64,000 bases of DNA from Pyrobaculum sp. WP30 (lineage in GTDB: Archaea; Thermoproteota; Thermoprotei; Thermoproteales; Thermoproteaceae). The notes under the pieces are model-generated. The model worked only from the letters and a program-made list of their open reading frames with translations, searched no databases and was not told the DNA's origin. Made by a program: the position numbers and the translations under genes. The stretch lies in the NCBI GenBank assembly GCA_001189275.1, contig CP012158.1, forward strand, positions 1,240,001 to 1,304,000, in the 5' to 3' direction. Of this stretch, positions 24,848 through 33,864 are shown piece after piece. Numbering within the stretch: position 1 is the stretch's first letter; each line of letters begins with the position of its first letter.

Positions 24848-26209
24848 TTAAGCCGCCGGCAGGGGGCCCAGCCCTATCTTCTCCCTATATTCGTTGTACT
24901 TAGCCACAACCTGGGCATGCCACCGCTCCAGCCCGGACCTGTCTGAGGGGTAGGCGAGGTATAAATCGCCGATCTCCTTGGCGTATTGAATCGACGTGCT
25001 GAGCTTCCTAAGCAGGCCAGGTCTGCCGATGAACTGCATCATTACCCTGAACTTGTCTGTGAGCGATATGTTTGTGCCCTTGGCGGCTAGGTGGTAGATC
25101 TCGTCTTCCGTAAGGATTTTACGAGACAGGCCGAAGTTTAGGTCGTCGTTGTCTAGCGTCTGGAGCATCAGCCTAAGGACATCCAGCTGCGCCTGTCTGT
25201 AGCCCCACTCCTTCATGTAGAGCAGGTTGTATTCCCACAGCGTCTTTTCGGAGAAGTCCCCGACCTCAAACGCCTTTGTGATGACCTTGGAGGAGAGCTC
25301 GGCTGAAAGCAAGGCCTGTCCTATCCCGCCACCGTGGATGGGGTTCACGGCGGCGGCCGCATCTCCAAGCGCGACTATGCCGTTGCCCACGAGCGACTTA
25401 AGCGGCCTCCTCGTCGGTATGAAGCCGCCGCCTATGTGGTACTTGCTCTTAACCCTGAACCTTGGTAGGATGTACTGGTCGTAGTTTGTGCGGGGGTTCT
25501 GCTTCAGCACGCCCCATATGCCGAGCCCAACGTTTAGCATGGTGGCGTTGCGGGGGAAGATCCACCAGTAGCCGCCGGGCGCCACCGTCATGTCGAGATA
25601 TATCTTGATGTACTGGGGGTTCTCCAGCGGCTCCTCCACGTATAAGATCTCCCTATAGGCGTGGGAGACGTCCTCCGGGTGCAACGGCTCCGAGATGAGC
25701 CACCCCAGCAACTTCGTCCTCAGAACCGCGGCCGAACCCGACGAGTCGATCACCACCTTGGCCCTGAACTCCTTGGCGGCGCCGGTCCGCCTCTCCACGG
25801 CCTTTACGCCGACCACCGAGCCGTTTTCCACTATCGGGCTTGTGGCGGTGTGGCCCTCGTAGAGCGCCGCGCCAGCCCTCACCGCCTCCTCCACTAGCCA
25901 CTTGCCCCACCCGAACCTGTCGAGCACGTAGCCCTCCCCCCGGATCAACAACCTAGTTCTTTCGTCTGGGCTTATCAGCTCCACGCCTTCGATCCTGTTC
26001 TGAAACACCTTGGGGTTCGGCGTGATGTGGCGGGACATCCTCTCGACGTGATGCAAGCCCAAGCCGTCGCCGCAGGTCTTGACGCCTATTTCGCCCCCGC
26101 TCTTGGACTCGAGGAGCGCCACCTTGAACCCCGCCTTAGCTAAGAGGTAAGAGGCATACGCGCCGGCGGTGCCGGCACCTGCCACCACCACGTCGAATCT
26201 TTCAGACAT
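24848..26209 (-). CDS. Geranylgeranyl reductase family flavoprotein
   Basis: 453 residues. FAD-binding Rossmann motif VAGAGTAGAYASYLLAKAGF (about 8-27) and the second flavin motif VALGDAAAAVNPIHGGGIGQAL (about 280-301) identify the digeranylgeranylglycerophospholipid reductase group. It saturates the isoprenoid chains of archaeal membrane lipids (family knowledge). It leads the operon that continues into aldolase, ribK, herA and nurA; the flavin link with ribK is notable but may be accidental. Good family length. Confidence 0.88.
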   Translation of the reverse strand: MSERFDVVVAGAGTAGAYASYLLAKAGFKVALLESKSGGEIGVKTCGDGLGLHHVERMSRHITPNPKVFQNRIEGVELISPDERTRLLIRGEGYVLDRFGWGKWLVEEAVRAGAALYEGHTATSPIVENGSVVGVKAVERRTGAAKEFRAKVVIDSSGSAAVLRTKLLGWLISEPLHPEDVSHAYREILYVEEPLENPQYIKIYLDMTVAPGGYWWIFPRNATMLNVGLGIWGVLKQNPRTNYDQYILPRFRVKSKYHIGGGFIPTRRPLKSLVGNGIVALGDAAAAVNPIHGGGIGQALLSAELSSKVITKAFEVGDFSEKTLWEYNLLYMKEWGYRQAQLDVLRLMLQTLDNDDLNFGLSRKILTEDEIYHLAAKGTNISLTDKFRVMMQFIGRPGLLRKLSTSIQYAKEIGDLYLAYPSDRSGLERWHAQVVAKYNEYREKIGLGPLPAA

Positions 26210-26240
26210 GAAAAACCTCGGAAATGTCCATTAAAAAATG

Positions 26241-26918
26241 TTAGATCTTTAAGACGTCGCCCGGCTTCATTATGTACACCTTAGACCTCGAAACCGCCTC
26301 GACGCGTGCCTTGAAATCCTCCGGATCTTGTTTAATCAGCGGGAAGGTGTTGTAATGTATCGGCACCACCCTCCGCGGCCTCAAGAACTGCGTGGCTATG
26401 GCTGCCTCGCGCGGACCCATGGTGAAGACGCTACCGATGGGGAGGAGGGCCACGTCTATGTCGTATAGCTCCGCGATGAGCTCCATGTCTCTAAACAACG
26501 CGGTGTCGCCCGCGTGGTACACTGTGCCCTCGGGGGTCGCTATGACGAAGCCGGAGGGCGCGCCTCTGTTGGCTGTGTGAAGCGCAGGCGTCATGTAGAT
26601 CTCGACGCCGTCTCCCAGCTTGATCGTGCCGCCTATGTTCATGGGCATCGTCTGGGCCTCCGGGATGCCCTTCTCCGCCACCTCCAGCGTCAGCTCAAAG
26701 GTGCCGACTATGGGGGCCCCCGTGGCCTTTGCGATGTCTACAGATTCGCCTAGGTGGTCGAAGTGGTCATGTGTGATTAGTATGTGTGTGGGCTTTGCGT
26801 TTATGACGTCTTGAGGAGCCGCCGGGGAGAGAGGGTTGGAGATCCAGGGATCTATCAGCAACTTCGCGCCTCCCGTATCCACCATAAACGCCGCATGTCC
26901 GTACCATCTGATCTGCAT
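26241..26918 (-). CDS. Metallo-beta-lactamase fold hydrolase, UPF0173 type
   Basis: 225 residues from the ATG at 26918; the longer frame to 27059 overlaps the neighbouring gene and adds no family-like sequence. Motif THDHFDHLGE (about 52) is the metal-binding HxHxDH, with later ligands in LHTANRGAPSG, YHAGDTAL and PIHYNTFPL. Members are zinc-dependent hydrolases with poorly known substrates. The last gene of a run that begins at TBP. Spacing to the preceding 77-residue gene is 35 nt. Confidence 0.9.
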   Translation of the reverse strand: MQIRWYGHAAFMVDTGGAKLLIDPWISNPLSPAAPQDVINAKPTHILITHDHFDHLGESVDIAKATGAPIVGTFELTLEVAEKGIPEAQTMPMNIGGTIKLGDGVEIYMTPALHTANRGAPSGFVIATPEGTVYHAGDTALFRDMELIAELYDIDVALLPIGSVFTMGPREAAIATQFLRPRRVVPIHYNTFPLIKQDPEDFKARVEAVSRSKVYIMKPGDVLKI

Positions 26919-26953
26919 ATGCCGCAGTGATCTGGTGGTTATAACATTTCCGC

Positions 26954-27187
26954 CTACTTCCTCTTGAGGTCGAGCCGTAACGCGCGGGCGTGCGGCGCGT
27001 ATATCTTCACTGAGAAGCTCCTCTCCAGTTCTTTTACCAGCTCCGCCAACGCCCTCCACTCAATGGGCTTCACGAGATATATCTTCACGTGGTAGGTGTC
27101 TGTGGCTGGCGTGTAGCTGTACTTGACATATTTCACAGATCCGGCGCCCAGCCTCTTCGCCATCTCGGCGATTTTTCCAAGCTCCAC
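26954..27187 (-). CDS. 77-residue conserved-looking protein, unknown function
   Basis: Small basic protein beginning MELGKIAEMAKRLGAG. Predicted strands and helices alternate (VKYVKYSYTPATDTYHVKIYLV then WRALAELVKELERSF), an alpha/beta pattern like a small RNA-binding or ferredoxin-like fold. It lies 20 nt after the hjc gene and 35 nt before the metallo-hydrolase gene, so it belongs to the same run. No family recognised. Confidence 0.7.
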   Translation of the reverse strand: MELGKIAEMAKRLGAGSVKYVKYSYTPATDTYHVKIYLVKPIEWRALAELVKELERSFSVKIYAPHARALRLDLKRK

Positions 27188-27207
27188 AGACGCGGTAAAT
27201 TGTCAAT

Positions 27208-27609
27208 TTAAAAATACTGGTCTATCTTTGCCGAGAGGAGGGACTCCATGAAGGCCCTGAGCTCCACGGCCTTCTCGTACTCCTCCCTGCCCACCCGCTC
27301 GGCCGCGTCTAGCACCTTCCAAGGCTCTCTGCCGTATTTCACGAGGATATATGCCCTCCCCCCCGCCCTCTCCGCAAAGGCGATGAGCTTCTCCAGCTTA
27401 TCCGTCTCGATTTTTATGGGGGCGTATCTAGACCTGTATTTCACCTCAAACACCAGGACCCGCCCTCTGCATATGGCGACTACGTCAGGGACGTATCTCT
27501 TCCTGACTCCGCCGCCCGACGAGCAACCTCTCAAAACGGCGCATCCCCTCTCCCAGAAGAAGTTGGCCAGTTCTCTCTCCTTCGCCGAGCCCTTGCGTTT
27601 CACGCTCAT
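27208..27609 (-). CDS. hjc: Holliday junction resolvase Hjc
   Basis: 133 residues. The catalytic site of the Hjc nuclease fold is clear: E in KERELANFFWERG (about 11), PDVVAICRGRVLVFEVKYR (about 40-58) supplying D and the E-x-K pair. It cuts four-way DNA junctions during recombination. It overlaps the preceding 162-residue gene by 4 nt, a sign of translational coupling. Downstream is the 77-residue unknown gene. Its co-transcription with TBP is unusual-looking. Confidence 0.93.
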   Translation of the reverse strand: MSVKRKGSAKERELANFFWERGCAVLRGCSSGGGVRKRYVPDVVAICRGRVLVFEVKYRSRYAPIKIETDKLEKLIAFAERAGGRAYILVKYGREPWKVLDAAERVGREEYEKAVELRAFMESLLSAKIDQYF

Positions 27610-28094
27610 AGCACCTCCACCTCCCTGTACCAGTTACACAGCAGCCTCTCGGCTACGTCGCACCGCACACAGTCGCATCTCAGCTCGCCCTTTACGGCGA
27701 GCTCCACCGCCCGGGGGTCGAAGCCCCTCGCGTCGAGGAGGATGCCGTCGACGGTCTTGCCCACCAGCGCGCGGAGGTCGTGCCGGTTTTTCACGTAGTA
27801 AACCGCCGGACCCCGGTACTCGGCGGCTGGGTATATCGGTATTACGCCCCTTCTCCTTAGGGGCAAGCCCCAGACGTAGATTGTGAGGTCAGCCCTAAGT
27901 TCTCTGGCGAGGGATATCCACAGCCTGCTCCTGGTCTTCAGCACGACTCCGCGGCTGGCTTTCCGCAGGGCGCTGTGAAGACACTGGAGGTCCTCGCCGA
28001 CGAGGGGGATCACCCTGGCGTCGAAGCTTTCACATGTAGGTATCACTTGGGGGAGGTCCACGTCTGTGAATTTTTCGTCATATAGGAGGATCAC
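27606..28094 (-). CDS. 162-residue protein of unknown function between TBP and Hjc
   Basis: No family recognised. The N-terminal half looks like alternating strands and helices (MILLYDEKFTDVDL...GVVLKTRSRLWISLA), and the C-terminus has a tight cysteine group, LRCDCVRCDVAERLLCNWY, of the form C-x-C-x2-C-x7-C, that could bind zinc. It overlaps both neighbours by 4 nt: the end of TBP and the start of hjc. The coupled position hints at a DNA or transcription role, but this is inference. Confidence 0.75.
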   Translation of the reverse strand: MILLYDEKFTDVDLPQVIPTCESFDARVIPLVGEDLQCLHSALRKASRGVVLKTRSRLWISLARELRADLTIYVWGLPLRRRGVIPIYPAAEYRGPAVYYVKNRHDLRALVGKTVDGILLDARGFDPRAVELAVKGELRCDCVRCDVAERLLCNWYREVEVL

Positions 28095-28696
28095 AACTCC
28101 TCTTCGAATTCTTCTCCTAGTTCCTCTTCGCCGCCTTCCTCGACGTATAACACGCCGAGTTCCTTGAGCTGGTTATACAGCTTCTGAACAGCGGACGCCA
28201 CGTCTTTCTCCGACTTGGCGCCTGTGCATACTATCTTGCCTGAGCCGAATATCAGGATAACAACACGTGGGGAGGACATCCTGTATATCAAGCCGGGGAA
28301 CTGCTCAGGCTCGTACATCGCGTTTTCAAGCATTAGCACCGCCTGTTCTAGGTCTACCTCGGCGTGGAGGTTGCCGCTGGCCACTATGTTCTGTATCTGC
28401 ACCTCGGGGTCGAAGGGGACCTCGGCCCCGTGGTCTCTGAGCAACTTTACCAAGGCCCTCACGGCGTTTTTGAGATCCTCCTCGTTCTTGGCCCCAGTAG
28501 CCACCATCTTGCCCGTGCGGAAGATCAACGCGGAGATTCTGGGCTTAGTGAGGCGGAGTATTAAGCCGGGGAACTGGTCGGGGTTGTACTCGGCCATAGT
28601 CAGCCTCTCGGCGAGTCTCTCCAAGTCGAGCTCCACCCCCAGATTCACAGTGGCCACGATGTTCTCAATGCGATATGCGGGTCCGCTGGAAGACAT
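28091..28696 (-). CDS. tbp: TATA-binding protein (TBP)
   Basis: 201 residues from ATG 28696; the longer frame to 28792 starts upstream of the promoter. Two imperfect direct repeats of about 85 residues are obvious: NIVATVNLGVELDLERLAERL and NIVASGNLHAEVDLEQAVLML, each with FPGLI.R and IF.(T/S)GK(M/I)V motifs. It recruits TFB and RNA polymerase. The C-terminus is acidic (EEGGEEELGEEFEEEL), as in other archaeal TBPs. A/T-rich TTTAAATA about 25 nt upstream suggests a leaderless, perhaps self-bound promoter. Divergent from S25e. Confidence 0.97.
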   Translation of the reverse strand: MSSSGPAYRIENIVATVNLGVELDLERLAERLTMAEYNPDQFPGLILRLTKPRISALIFRTGKMVATGAKNEEDLKNAVRALVKLLRDHGAEVPFDPEVQIQNIVASGNLHAEVDLEQAVLMLENAMYEPEQFPGLIYRMSSPRVVILIFGSGKIVCTGAKSEKDVASAVQKLYNQLKELGVLYVEEGGEEELGEEFEEEL

Positions 28697-28806
28697 ATGA
28701 CAGTTTATAAACCCGTATTTAAATATGCCTGATGCGAAATACTCTGATACGTAAACCAAGACTCCGGGCCGGAGAAATCTTTTAAACACCACACACCCAT
28801 GTCCCT

Positions 28807-29139
28807 ATGGGAGGAAAGAAGCGTCCCACGCTGAGTCAGCTTGCTAAAAAAGCCGAGAAGGAAAAGGCTCAGCAACCCCAGAAAGGTAAGAAGGAGGCGA
28901 AGAAGGAGGAGGCTCCAGCTAAGAGGACTATCCAGACCCTCGACGAGAAGGTGTTTCAGACCATTGCCAAGGAGGTGCAGGGCATGAAGGCCGTCACCCC
29001 CTATGAAGTCGCGTCTAAATACGGCATAAAAATGTCTGTGGCCTTTAAGGTGTTGAGGAATCTACGCGACAGGGGGGACTTGGTGCTGGTCGCCAAGGGG
29101 CACAGGACTGAGATATATGTACCTGCTAAGAGGGGTTAA
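28807..29139 (+). CDS. rps25e: 30S ribosomal protein S25e
   Basis: 110 residues. Lysine-rich N-terminus (KKAEKEKAQQPQKGKKEAKK) then a winged-helix domain (VFQTIAKEVQGMKAVTPYEVASKYGIKMSVAFKVLRNLRDRGDLVLVAKG), the standard S25e form. Start ATG 28807, not the out-of-frame ATG at 28800; TATA CTTTTAAACAC is 24 nt upstream. The last 4 nt overlap the convergent gene at 29136. Confidence 0.95.
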   Translation: MGGKKRPTLSQLAKKAEKEKAQQPQKGKKEAKKEEAPAKRTIQTLDEKVFQTIAKEVQGMKAVTPYEVASKYGIKMSVAFKVLRNLRDRGDLVLVAKGHRTEIYVPAKRG

Positions 29140-29750
29140 AGAGGCAGGCCCTCACGCCTAACTGCACGTTTTAAATTAACCACCCCTTCTTCTCTCATCT
29201 CCACAACATCTGACGACCTCAGGATCTCAAGCGCCGTCCTCACCGTCCTCTGGTCGGCTTTAGACATCCTCGCAACGTCGTCGATGAATCTCAGCACCCC
29301 GGCGCTGGGGTAGGTCGCCAAGTAGTTAAATATGGTGTTTAGGATGGACTCGGCCTTCGTCCTCTCGATTTTTGTCTCCTCGGCAAGTAGAGACACCAGC
29401 CTATCCCAGCTGGCTTCCTCCTTTTTCGCCTCTCCGACCTCCTTCTTCTGCGGCTCCTTCAAGGGGGTCGTCCCCGGCGGCATCTGCGGCTTCGGGGGCT
29501 GGGGACTGGGGGGCTTTTCGGGTTTCAGTTGCGGCTGGCGGAACGGCAACTTTTCTTGCCTAGTCTCTTTGGCGGGCTTCGGTCTGGGGGCCGGGGCTAC
29601 GGCGTCTGTTAGTTGCAACGTCACGTTGCCGACGACGACCTCCGGGCCTGACGCGAGGCATCCAGTTTTTGCACATATCACCGTCTTGGCTAAGACGCCC
29701 AACGCCTCTTGTTTGGTCTTTCCGGCTTTGTACAGCTCAGAAATCACCAC
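29136..29750 (-). CDS. 204-residue protein with Pro-rich linker and winged-helix end
   Basis: Function unknown. N-terminal ~55 residues are a small folded region with two cysteines (TVICAKTGCLASG). Residues 55-105 form a long proline-rich linker (PKPEKPPSPQPPKPQMPPG-like composition). The C-terminal 95 residues are helical with a winged-helix look (SKADQRTVRTALEILRSSDVVEMREEGVVNL). The plan suggests a DNA- or RNA-bound adaptor, by inference. It overlaps S25e convergently by 4 nt and is 26 nt downstream of the small HTH gene at 29777. Confidence 0.7.
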   Translation of the reverse strand: MVISELYKAGKTKQEALGVLAKTVICAKTGCLASGPEVVVGNVTLQLTDAVAPAPRPKPAKETRQEKLPFRQPQLKPEKPPSPQPPKPQMPPGTTPLKEPQKKEVGEAKKEEASWDRLVSLLAEETKIERTKAESILNTIFNYLATYPSAGVLRFIDDVARMSKADQRTVRTALEILRSSDVVEMREEGVVNLKRAVRREGLPL

Positions 29751-29776
29751 TGCTATGGTTGCCTGTTTTTAAAAAG

Positions 29777-30001
29777 TTAGGCCTCTTTTGCCTCCACTAG
29801 TTTCCAGTAGGCTATCTTCCCCCTCTTCACCTCTTTGACGAGGTTCTCCTTCTCCAAGAGCTTGAGGATGTAGAATATCTGCGAGTGGCTAAGCCCCGTC
29901 ATCTGTATAAGCCGGCTGGTGGTGAGCTCTCCATATGTCTTGAGGTACTCTATGACCTGTTCTTTACGCTCAAAAACTTTGTCGGTCTGCCTTTTCGGCA
30001 T
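29777..30001 (-). CDS. Small winged-helix DNA-binding protein
   Basis: 74 residues, essentially one winged HTH: KEQVIEYLKTYGELTTSRLIQMTGLSHSQIFYILKLLEKENLVKEVKRGKIAYWKL. Helix 3 is SHSQIFYILKLL and the wing is VKRGKIAYW. It probably regulates a nearby promoter. The gene ahead is HMG-CoA synthase (49 nt apart, same strand), so it might sense or control that cluster, but no operator could be recognised. Confidence 0.8.
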   Translation of the reverse strand: MPKRQTDKVFERKEQVIEYLKTYGELTTSRLIQMTGLSHSQIFYILKLLEKENLVKEVKRGKIAYWKLVEAKEA

Positions 30002-30049
30002 GTATAGGAAGAGGCACGACTTTTTTTGCTGGTGTTTAAAGGGGCTGTA

Positions 30050-31102
30050 TTATTCGAATAGTTTTATCATTTTACGCATTTTGAGATACTGCGCGTAGTC
30101 GACGTATATCTTGTCGCGTAGCATCTCCTCAACCGTGGGCACACCTGTTTTCTGCCTCTCAGCTATTAGGTCGGTTACCGTGAACACAAAGGCGTTGGAG
30201 CCTGCGCCGCTTCCAAACGGCACCAGCAGGATCTTGTCGCCTGGCTTGGCCGTGTCCAGCACCCTCGCGAAGCCCATAAGCGCGGAGGCGTTGTATGTGT
30301 TTCCGATGTGCGTAACGACTATGCCCGGCTTGATCTTTTCCATCGGGATGTTTAGCATGGAGGCGGCGCGGACGGGGAACCTGCCGTTTGGCTGGTGGAA
30401 CACCACATAGGTGAAGTCGCTCGGCTTGTAGCCGTATTTCTCCATGAGCCCCTTGGCCGCCCCCACTATGTGTCTAAAATAGGCGGGCTCGCCTGTGAAG
30501 CCCTCGCCGTGCATGGGATACGGCGACCCCTCTCTGCGCCAGAAGTCGGGCGTGTCTGAAACGAAGGAATACATGGCCTCAAGCTCCGCGGCTACGCCGT
30601 CTTTCCCCACTATGAGGGCCGCACCGCCGCTACTTGCTGAGTACTCTAGGTGTTCACCGGGCTCTCCCTGCGACGTGTCCGTGCCGACGGTCATTCCGTA
30701 TTCCGCCCTCCCGGAGTCCACAAGTCCTATGGCCGCCACGAGACCCTCGCTACCGGCCTTGCATGCGAACTCCATGTCTACGGCAAACACGTTGTTGCTG
30801 AGCCCCAGCGCGTCGACAAGTATGGAGGAGATGGGCTTAACCGCGTACGGCTTAGACTCGGTGCCTGCGTAGACAGCCCCTATACGCCTCGGGTCGATCC
30901 CAGCCCTCCTGATGGCCCGTCTGGCGGCCTCCACCGCGATTGTCACGGCGTCTTCGTCTAAGCCCTCGACGCTTTTCTCGTCCACTAGGTACACATCTAC
31001 TATGCGGAGGGGGTCGTCGCCCCATATCCTAGCCACCTCCTCGGTCCTTATGCGGTACTTAGGGATGTAGGCCCCCCAGCTGACTACGCCTACGCGGCTC
31101 AT
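30050..31102 (-). CDS. Hydroxymethylglutaryl-CoA synthase
   Basis: 350 residues. Thiolase-fold enzyme that condenses acetyl-CoA and acetoacetyl-CoA to HMG-CoA, the second step of the mevalonate pathway. Catalytic cysteine is in [11 protein letters not shown] (about 110), with the glutamate near 79-82 ([14 protein letters not shown]) and histidine in [11 protein letters not shown] (about 233). It overlaps by 4 nt the DUF35 gene; archaeal HMG-CoA synthase, thiolase and DUF35 protein form one channelled complex (family knowledge), and all three are encoded together here. Confidence 0.95.
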   Translation of the reverse strand: MSRVGVVSWGAYIPKYRIRTEEVARIWGDDPLRIVDVYLVDEKSVEGLDEDAVTIAVEAARRAIRRAGIDPRRIGAVYAGTESKPYAVKPISSILVDALGLSNNVFAVDMEFACKAGSEGLVAAIGLVDSGRAEYGMTVGTDTSQGEPGEHLEYSASSGGAALIVGKDGVAAELEAMYSFVSDTPDFWRREGSPYPMHGEGFTGEPAYFRHIVGAAKGLMEKYGYKPSDFTYVVFHQPNGRFPVRAASMLNIPMEKIKPGIVVTHIGNTYNASALMGFARVLDTAKPGDKILLVPFGSGAGSNAFVFTVTDLIAERQKTGVPTVEEMLRDKIYVDYAQYLKMRKMIKLFE

Positions 31103-31503
31103 ATTCCACCCACCGGCCTGAACTTGTACCCGTACATAACCAAGCCGTGTTTCCCGTCGGCGATCACCCTCCGAAACACCACCTCCATCTTGGCCCCCGG
31201 CGCGAGTTTATCCGGCTGGGCGTCGACTATCTGCCCCGCCACTCTTACGCCGTTGGAGAGCTCCACAAGCCCCACAATCAGAGGCTTCTGCTTCAAGAAG
31301 TCAGTCCCGACTTGGTGCAACACGGTATACTCCACCAACCTGCCCTCGCGGGGGAGCTCGACGTTTTCAAGCTCCGTGGAGCCGCACCTACACTTCGCCA
31401 CGGGCGGGAAGTACACAGCCCCGCACCTCTTGCACCGCCTGGCGACCAGACGGTAGTAATGGGGGATGTTCCTCCAGTAGATCGGCACCGACTCGTGTCT
31501 CAT
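31099..31503 (-). CDS. DUF35 OB-fold protein with zinc ribbon
   Basis: 134 residues. An N-terminal zinc ribbon ([19 protein letters not shown], about 19-37) precedes an OB-fold ([17 protein letters not shown]...[10 protein letters not shown]). In archaea this protein bridges thiolase and HMG-CoA synthase so that acetoacetyl-CoA is passed directly on (family knowledge). Position between the two enzyme genes, with a 4-nt overlap to HMG-CoA synthase and 32 nt from thiolase, supports that role. Confidence 0.92.
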   Translation of the reverse strand: MRHESVPIYWRNIPHYYRLVARRCKRCGAVYFPPVAKCRCGSTELENVELPREGRLVEYTVLHQVGTDFLKQKPLIVGLVELSNGVRVAGQIVDAQPDKLAPGAKMEVVFRRVIADGKHGLVMYGYKFRPVGGI

Positions 31504-31535
31504 GTCCCTACCCTAAAACGAGTTTTTATGCTTTG

Positions 31536-32642
31536 TCATACCCCCACAACGACAACTGTCGAAACTTTGTCGACGCCGCCCATGCTGTGCACCACCCCGT
31601 AGCTCCCGTCTACGCGCCTAAACTCCCTGCCTATCAGTTGCCAAGCCACCTCCACGAGCTGGTAAACCCCCGCGGCCCCCAGCATGTTTCCCCTAGATTT
31701 AAAGCCGCCGCTTAGGTTCACGGGCAGGTCGCCGTCTTTCATCGCGGCGAGGGCGCCGCCCCTCCTCACCAAGCCCAGCGACTCCACCGCAAGAACCCCG
31801 AAGATGGAAAAGGAGTCGTGTACCTCGGCTGTCGCCACGTCTCTTGGGGTGATTTTGGCCTTCTCGAAGGCGCGCCTCGCCGCCTCGTTTAGGCTATAAA
31901 GCGTGTCGTAGTCCGGCCTTAGGTTAAAAGCCGCCGTGTTTGTAGAGGTGGCGACAGACAGTATACGCGGCCCTTCTTTCCTGCTGTTGCAGAGCACCGC
32001 AGCCGCAGCGCCGTCTGCGAGGGGGCCTATGTCGTAAAGCCGCAGAGGCTCGCTTACTACTTCACTGTTGACCGCGTCCTCCAGCTTTATCTGCCTCCTG
32101 AAGTATGCGTAGGGATTCCCCGCGCCGTGGCTGTGCATCAAAACAGCCCACTGGGCTAGGTCTTCGTATTTGTATTCATACTTCTTGAGGTACATCTTTG
32201 CCATGAGCGCTGCATAGGACAGAGGCGTTATGCCGAAGTACCGCTCGAAATACGTGTCGAGGGTGGCGGCGTATATGTCCTGTTGCTGGTTGCTTAAGAC
32301 GTCGTTGGGCTTGTCGACGCCCACCACGGCGACGCAGTTATGCTCCTCAGACCTCAGCGCGTGGTAGGCAAGAGCCACGGCGGCGCCTCCGGACCCGTCC
32401 CCGTTTTCCACCCTGTACACCGGGATTTTGTCTAGGCCCAGGGCCTCCAACACGTAGGCCCCCAAGATTTGTTGCTTGTTGGCGAGCTCGGTGGTTGAGG
32501 AGGCGACGAACAACGCGTCTATGTCGGCCTTGGCGTCTGAAAGAGCCTTGTCGAGGACCTCGGCGGCTATGTCGTCGATGTTTTTTCCGTAGTGCCTGCC
32601 TGCTTGATAAAGTGCAGCCCCGGCTAGGAATACGTCTTTCAT
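31536..32642 (-). CDS. Acetyl-CoA C-acetyltransferase (thiolase)
   Basis: 368 residues of the archaeal SCP2-thiolase-like group. Typical stretches are VENGDGSGGAAVALAYHALRS (about 79-98), SYAALMAKMYLKKYEY, the HDSFS histidine region (EVHDSFSIF near 272) and GAAGVYQLVEVAWQL. The active-site cysteine of classical thiolases is replaced here by GDGSG around residue 84; many archaeal members of this complex show the same and their cysteine position needs alignment. First gene of the mevalonate operon, divergent from HMG-CoA reductase. Confidence 0.88.
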   Translation of the reverse strand: MKDVFLAGAALYQAGRHYGKNIDDIAAEVLDKALSDAKADIDALFVASSTTELANKQQILGAYVLEALGLDKIPVYRVENGDGSGGAAVALAYHALRSEEHNCVAVVGVDKPNDVLSNQQQDIYAATLDTYFERYFGITPLSYAALMAKMYLKKYEYKYEDLAQWAVLMHSHGAGNPYAYFRRQIKLEDAVNSEVVSEPLRLYDIGPLADGAAAAVLCNSRKEGPRILSVATSTNTAAFNLRPDYDTLYSLNEAARRAFEKAKITPRDVATAEVHDSFSIFGVLAVESLGLVRRGGALAAMKDGDLPVNLSGGFKSRGNMLGAAGVYQLVEVAWQLIGREFRRVDGSYGVVHSMGGVDKVSTVVVVGV

Positions 32643-32670
32643 CGAAAGGTTATAAAGCCAACTTATTAAA

Positions 32671-33864
32671 ATGTTTCTAATGGAACCTAAACTTCACGAG
32701 TTCGAGAAGATATACGGAGATGCCAACAAGGCGGCTGAGGCGCGGCGCCAGTACCTAGAGAAGGCGACTGGCGCGAGACTGGAGAACATCGGCAAGACCA
32801 TAATAGACCTAAACACTGTGGTGGGCAGAAACATAGAGAACGTAATCGGCGCCGTGCAGATCCCCGTCGGCGTTGCGGGGCCTCTGCTTATAAGGGGCGA
32901 CTACGCCAACGGCCACTACTACGTCCCGCTGGCCACCACCGAGGGGGCTCTGGTGGCTTCGGTAAACAGGGGAGCCAAGTTCGTCACGGAATCAGGCGGC
33001 GCAAGGGTCAAGGTGCTAAAGGACGGAATGGCGAGGGCCCCGCTGTTTAGGCTACCTTCGCTTATAGACGCGGTGGAGTTCGTGGAGTGGGTACATCAAC
33101 ACTTCGACGAGTTGAAAAAAGCCGCGGAGTCTACGACTAGACACGGGAGGCTTAAGGAGGCGCAACCCTTCGTCGTGGGCAACTACGTGTGGCTGAGGCT
33201 GGTGTACTTCACGGGGGACGCCATGGGCATGAACATGGCGACTATAGCATCTGAGGCCGTGGCGAGGTACATCCATGAGCATTTCCCAAAGGCGAGGCTC
33301 GTCGCGCTCAGCGGCAATATGTGCGTAGATAAGAAGGCCAACACCGTAAACTTCCTGCTGGGCCGGGGGAAGACAGTTGTGGCGGAGGCCGTAATAAAGA
33401 AAGAGATTTTGGAGAGGCTCGGCATAACTGCGGAGGACGTCCACAACGTAAACGTGAGGAAGAACCTCATAGGCTCCGCCTTAGCCCATTCATACGGCTT
33501 CAACGCCCACTTCGCCAACATAGTAGCCGCCGTATTCATAGCGACGGGACAAGACGCGGCCCAGGTGGTGGAGTCCAGCATGGGCATAACCTCCACCGAG
33601 CCTAGGGAAGACGGGCTCTACATCTCGGTCTTCCTGCCGAGCTTGGAGGTCGGCACGGTAGGCGGAGGCACCGGCCTGCCCACCCAGAGGGAGGCGTTGG
33701 CGCTTCTCGGCATTGCGGGCCCCGGCGATCCGCCGGGGACCAACGCGTTGAAGTTCGCGGAAATAGTGGCCGCGGCCGTGCTCGCCGGCGAGCTGAACCT
33801 GTTAATCGCGCTGGCAAGAAACGAGCTGGCTTCGGCTCACCAGAGGCTGGGGAGGGCTAAGTGA
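32671..33864 (+). CDS. HMG-CoA reductase
   Basis: 397 residues from ATG 32671 (alternative ATG 32680, slightly better with the TTATAAAG TATA box, centred near 32651). Class I-type reductase that makes mevalonate from HMG-CoA with NADPH. Motifs: ENVIGAVQIPVGVAGPLLI (about 51-69), GDAMGMNM (about 183) for cofactor binding, VNVRKNLIGSALA (near 264) and the C-terminal catalytic histidine region LASAHQRLGRAK. It is divergent from the thiolase gene, 28 nt away, with a shared promoter region. Ends overlapping the next convergent gene by 8 nt. Confidence 0.95.
   Translation: MFLMEPKLHEFEKIYGDANKAAEARRQYLEKATGARLENIGKTIIDLNTVVGRNIENVIGAVQIPVGVAGPLLIRGDYANGHYYVPLATTEGALVASVNRGAKFVTESGGARVKVLKDGMARAPLFRLPSLIDAVEFVEWVHQHFDELKKAAESTTRHGRLKEAQPFVVGNYVWLRLVYFTGDAMGMNMATIASEAVARYIHEHFPKARLVALSGNMCVDKKANTVNFLLGRGKTVVAEAVIKKEILERLGITAEDVHNVNVRKNLIGSALAHSYGFNAHFANIVAAVFIATGQDAAQVVESSMGITSTEPREDGLYISVFLPSLEVGTVGGGTGLPTQREALALLGIAGPGDPPGTNALKFAEIVAAAVLAGELNLLIALARNELASAHQRLGRAK

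Noticed and set aside
26919-27059. Upstream extension of the metallo-hydrolase
   Set aside because: Overlaps the 77-residue gene and family homology starts at the ATG 26918.
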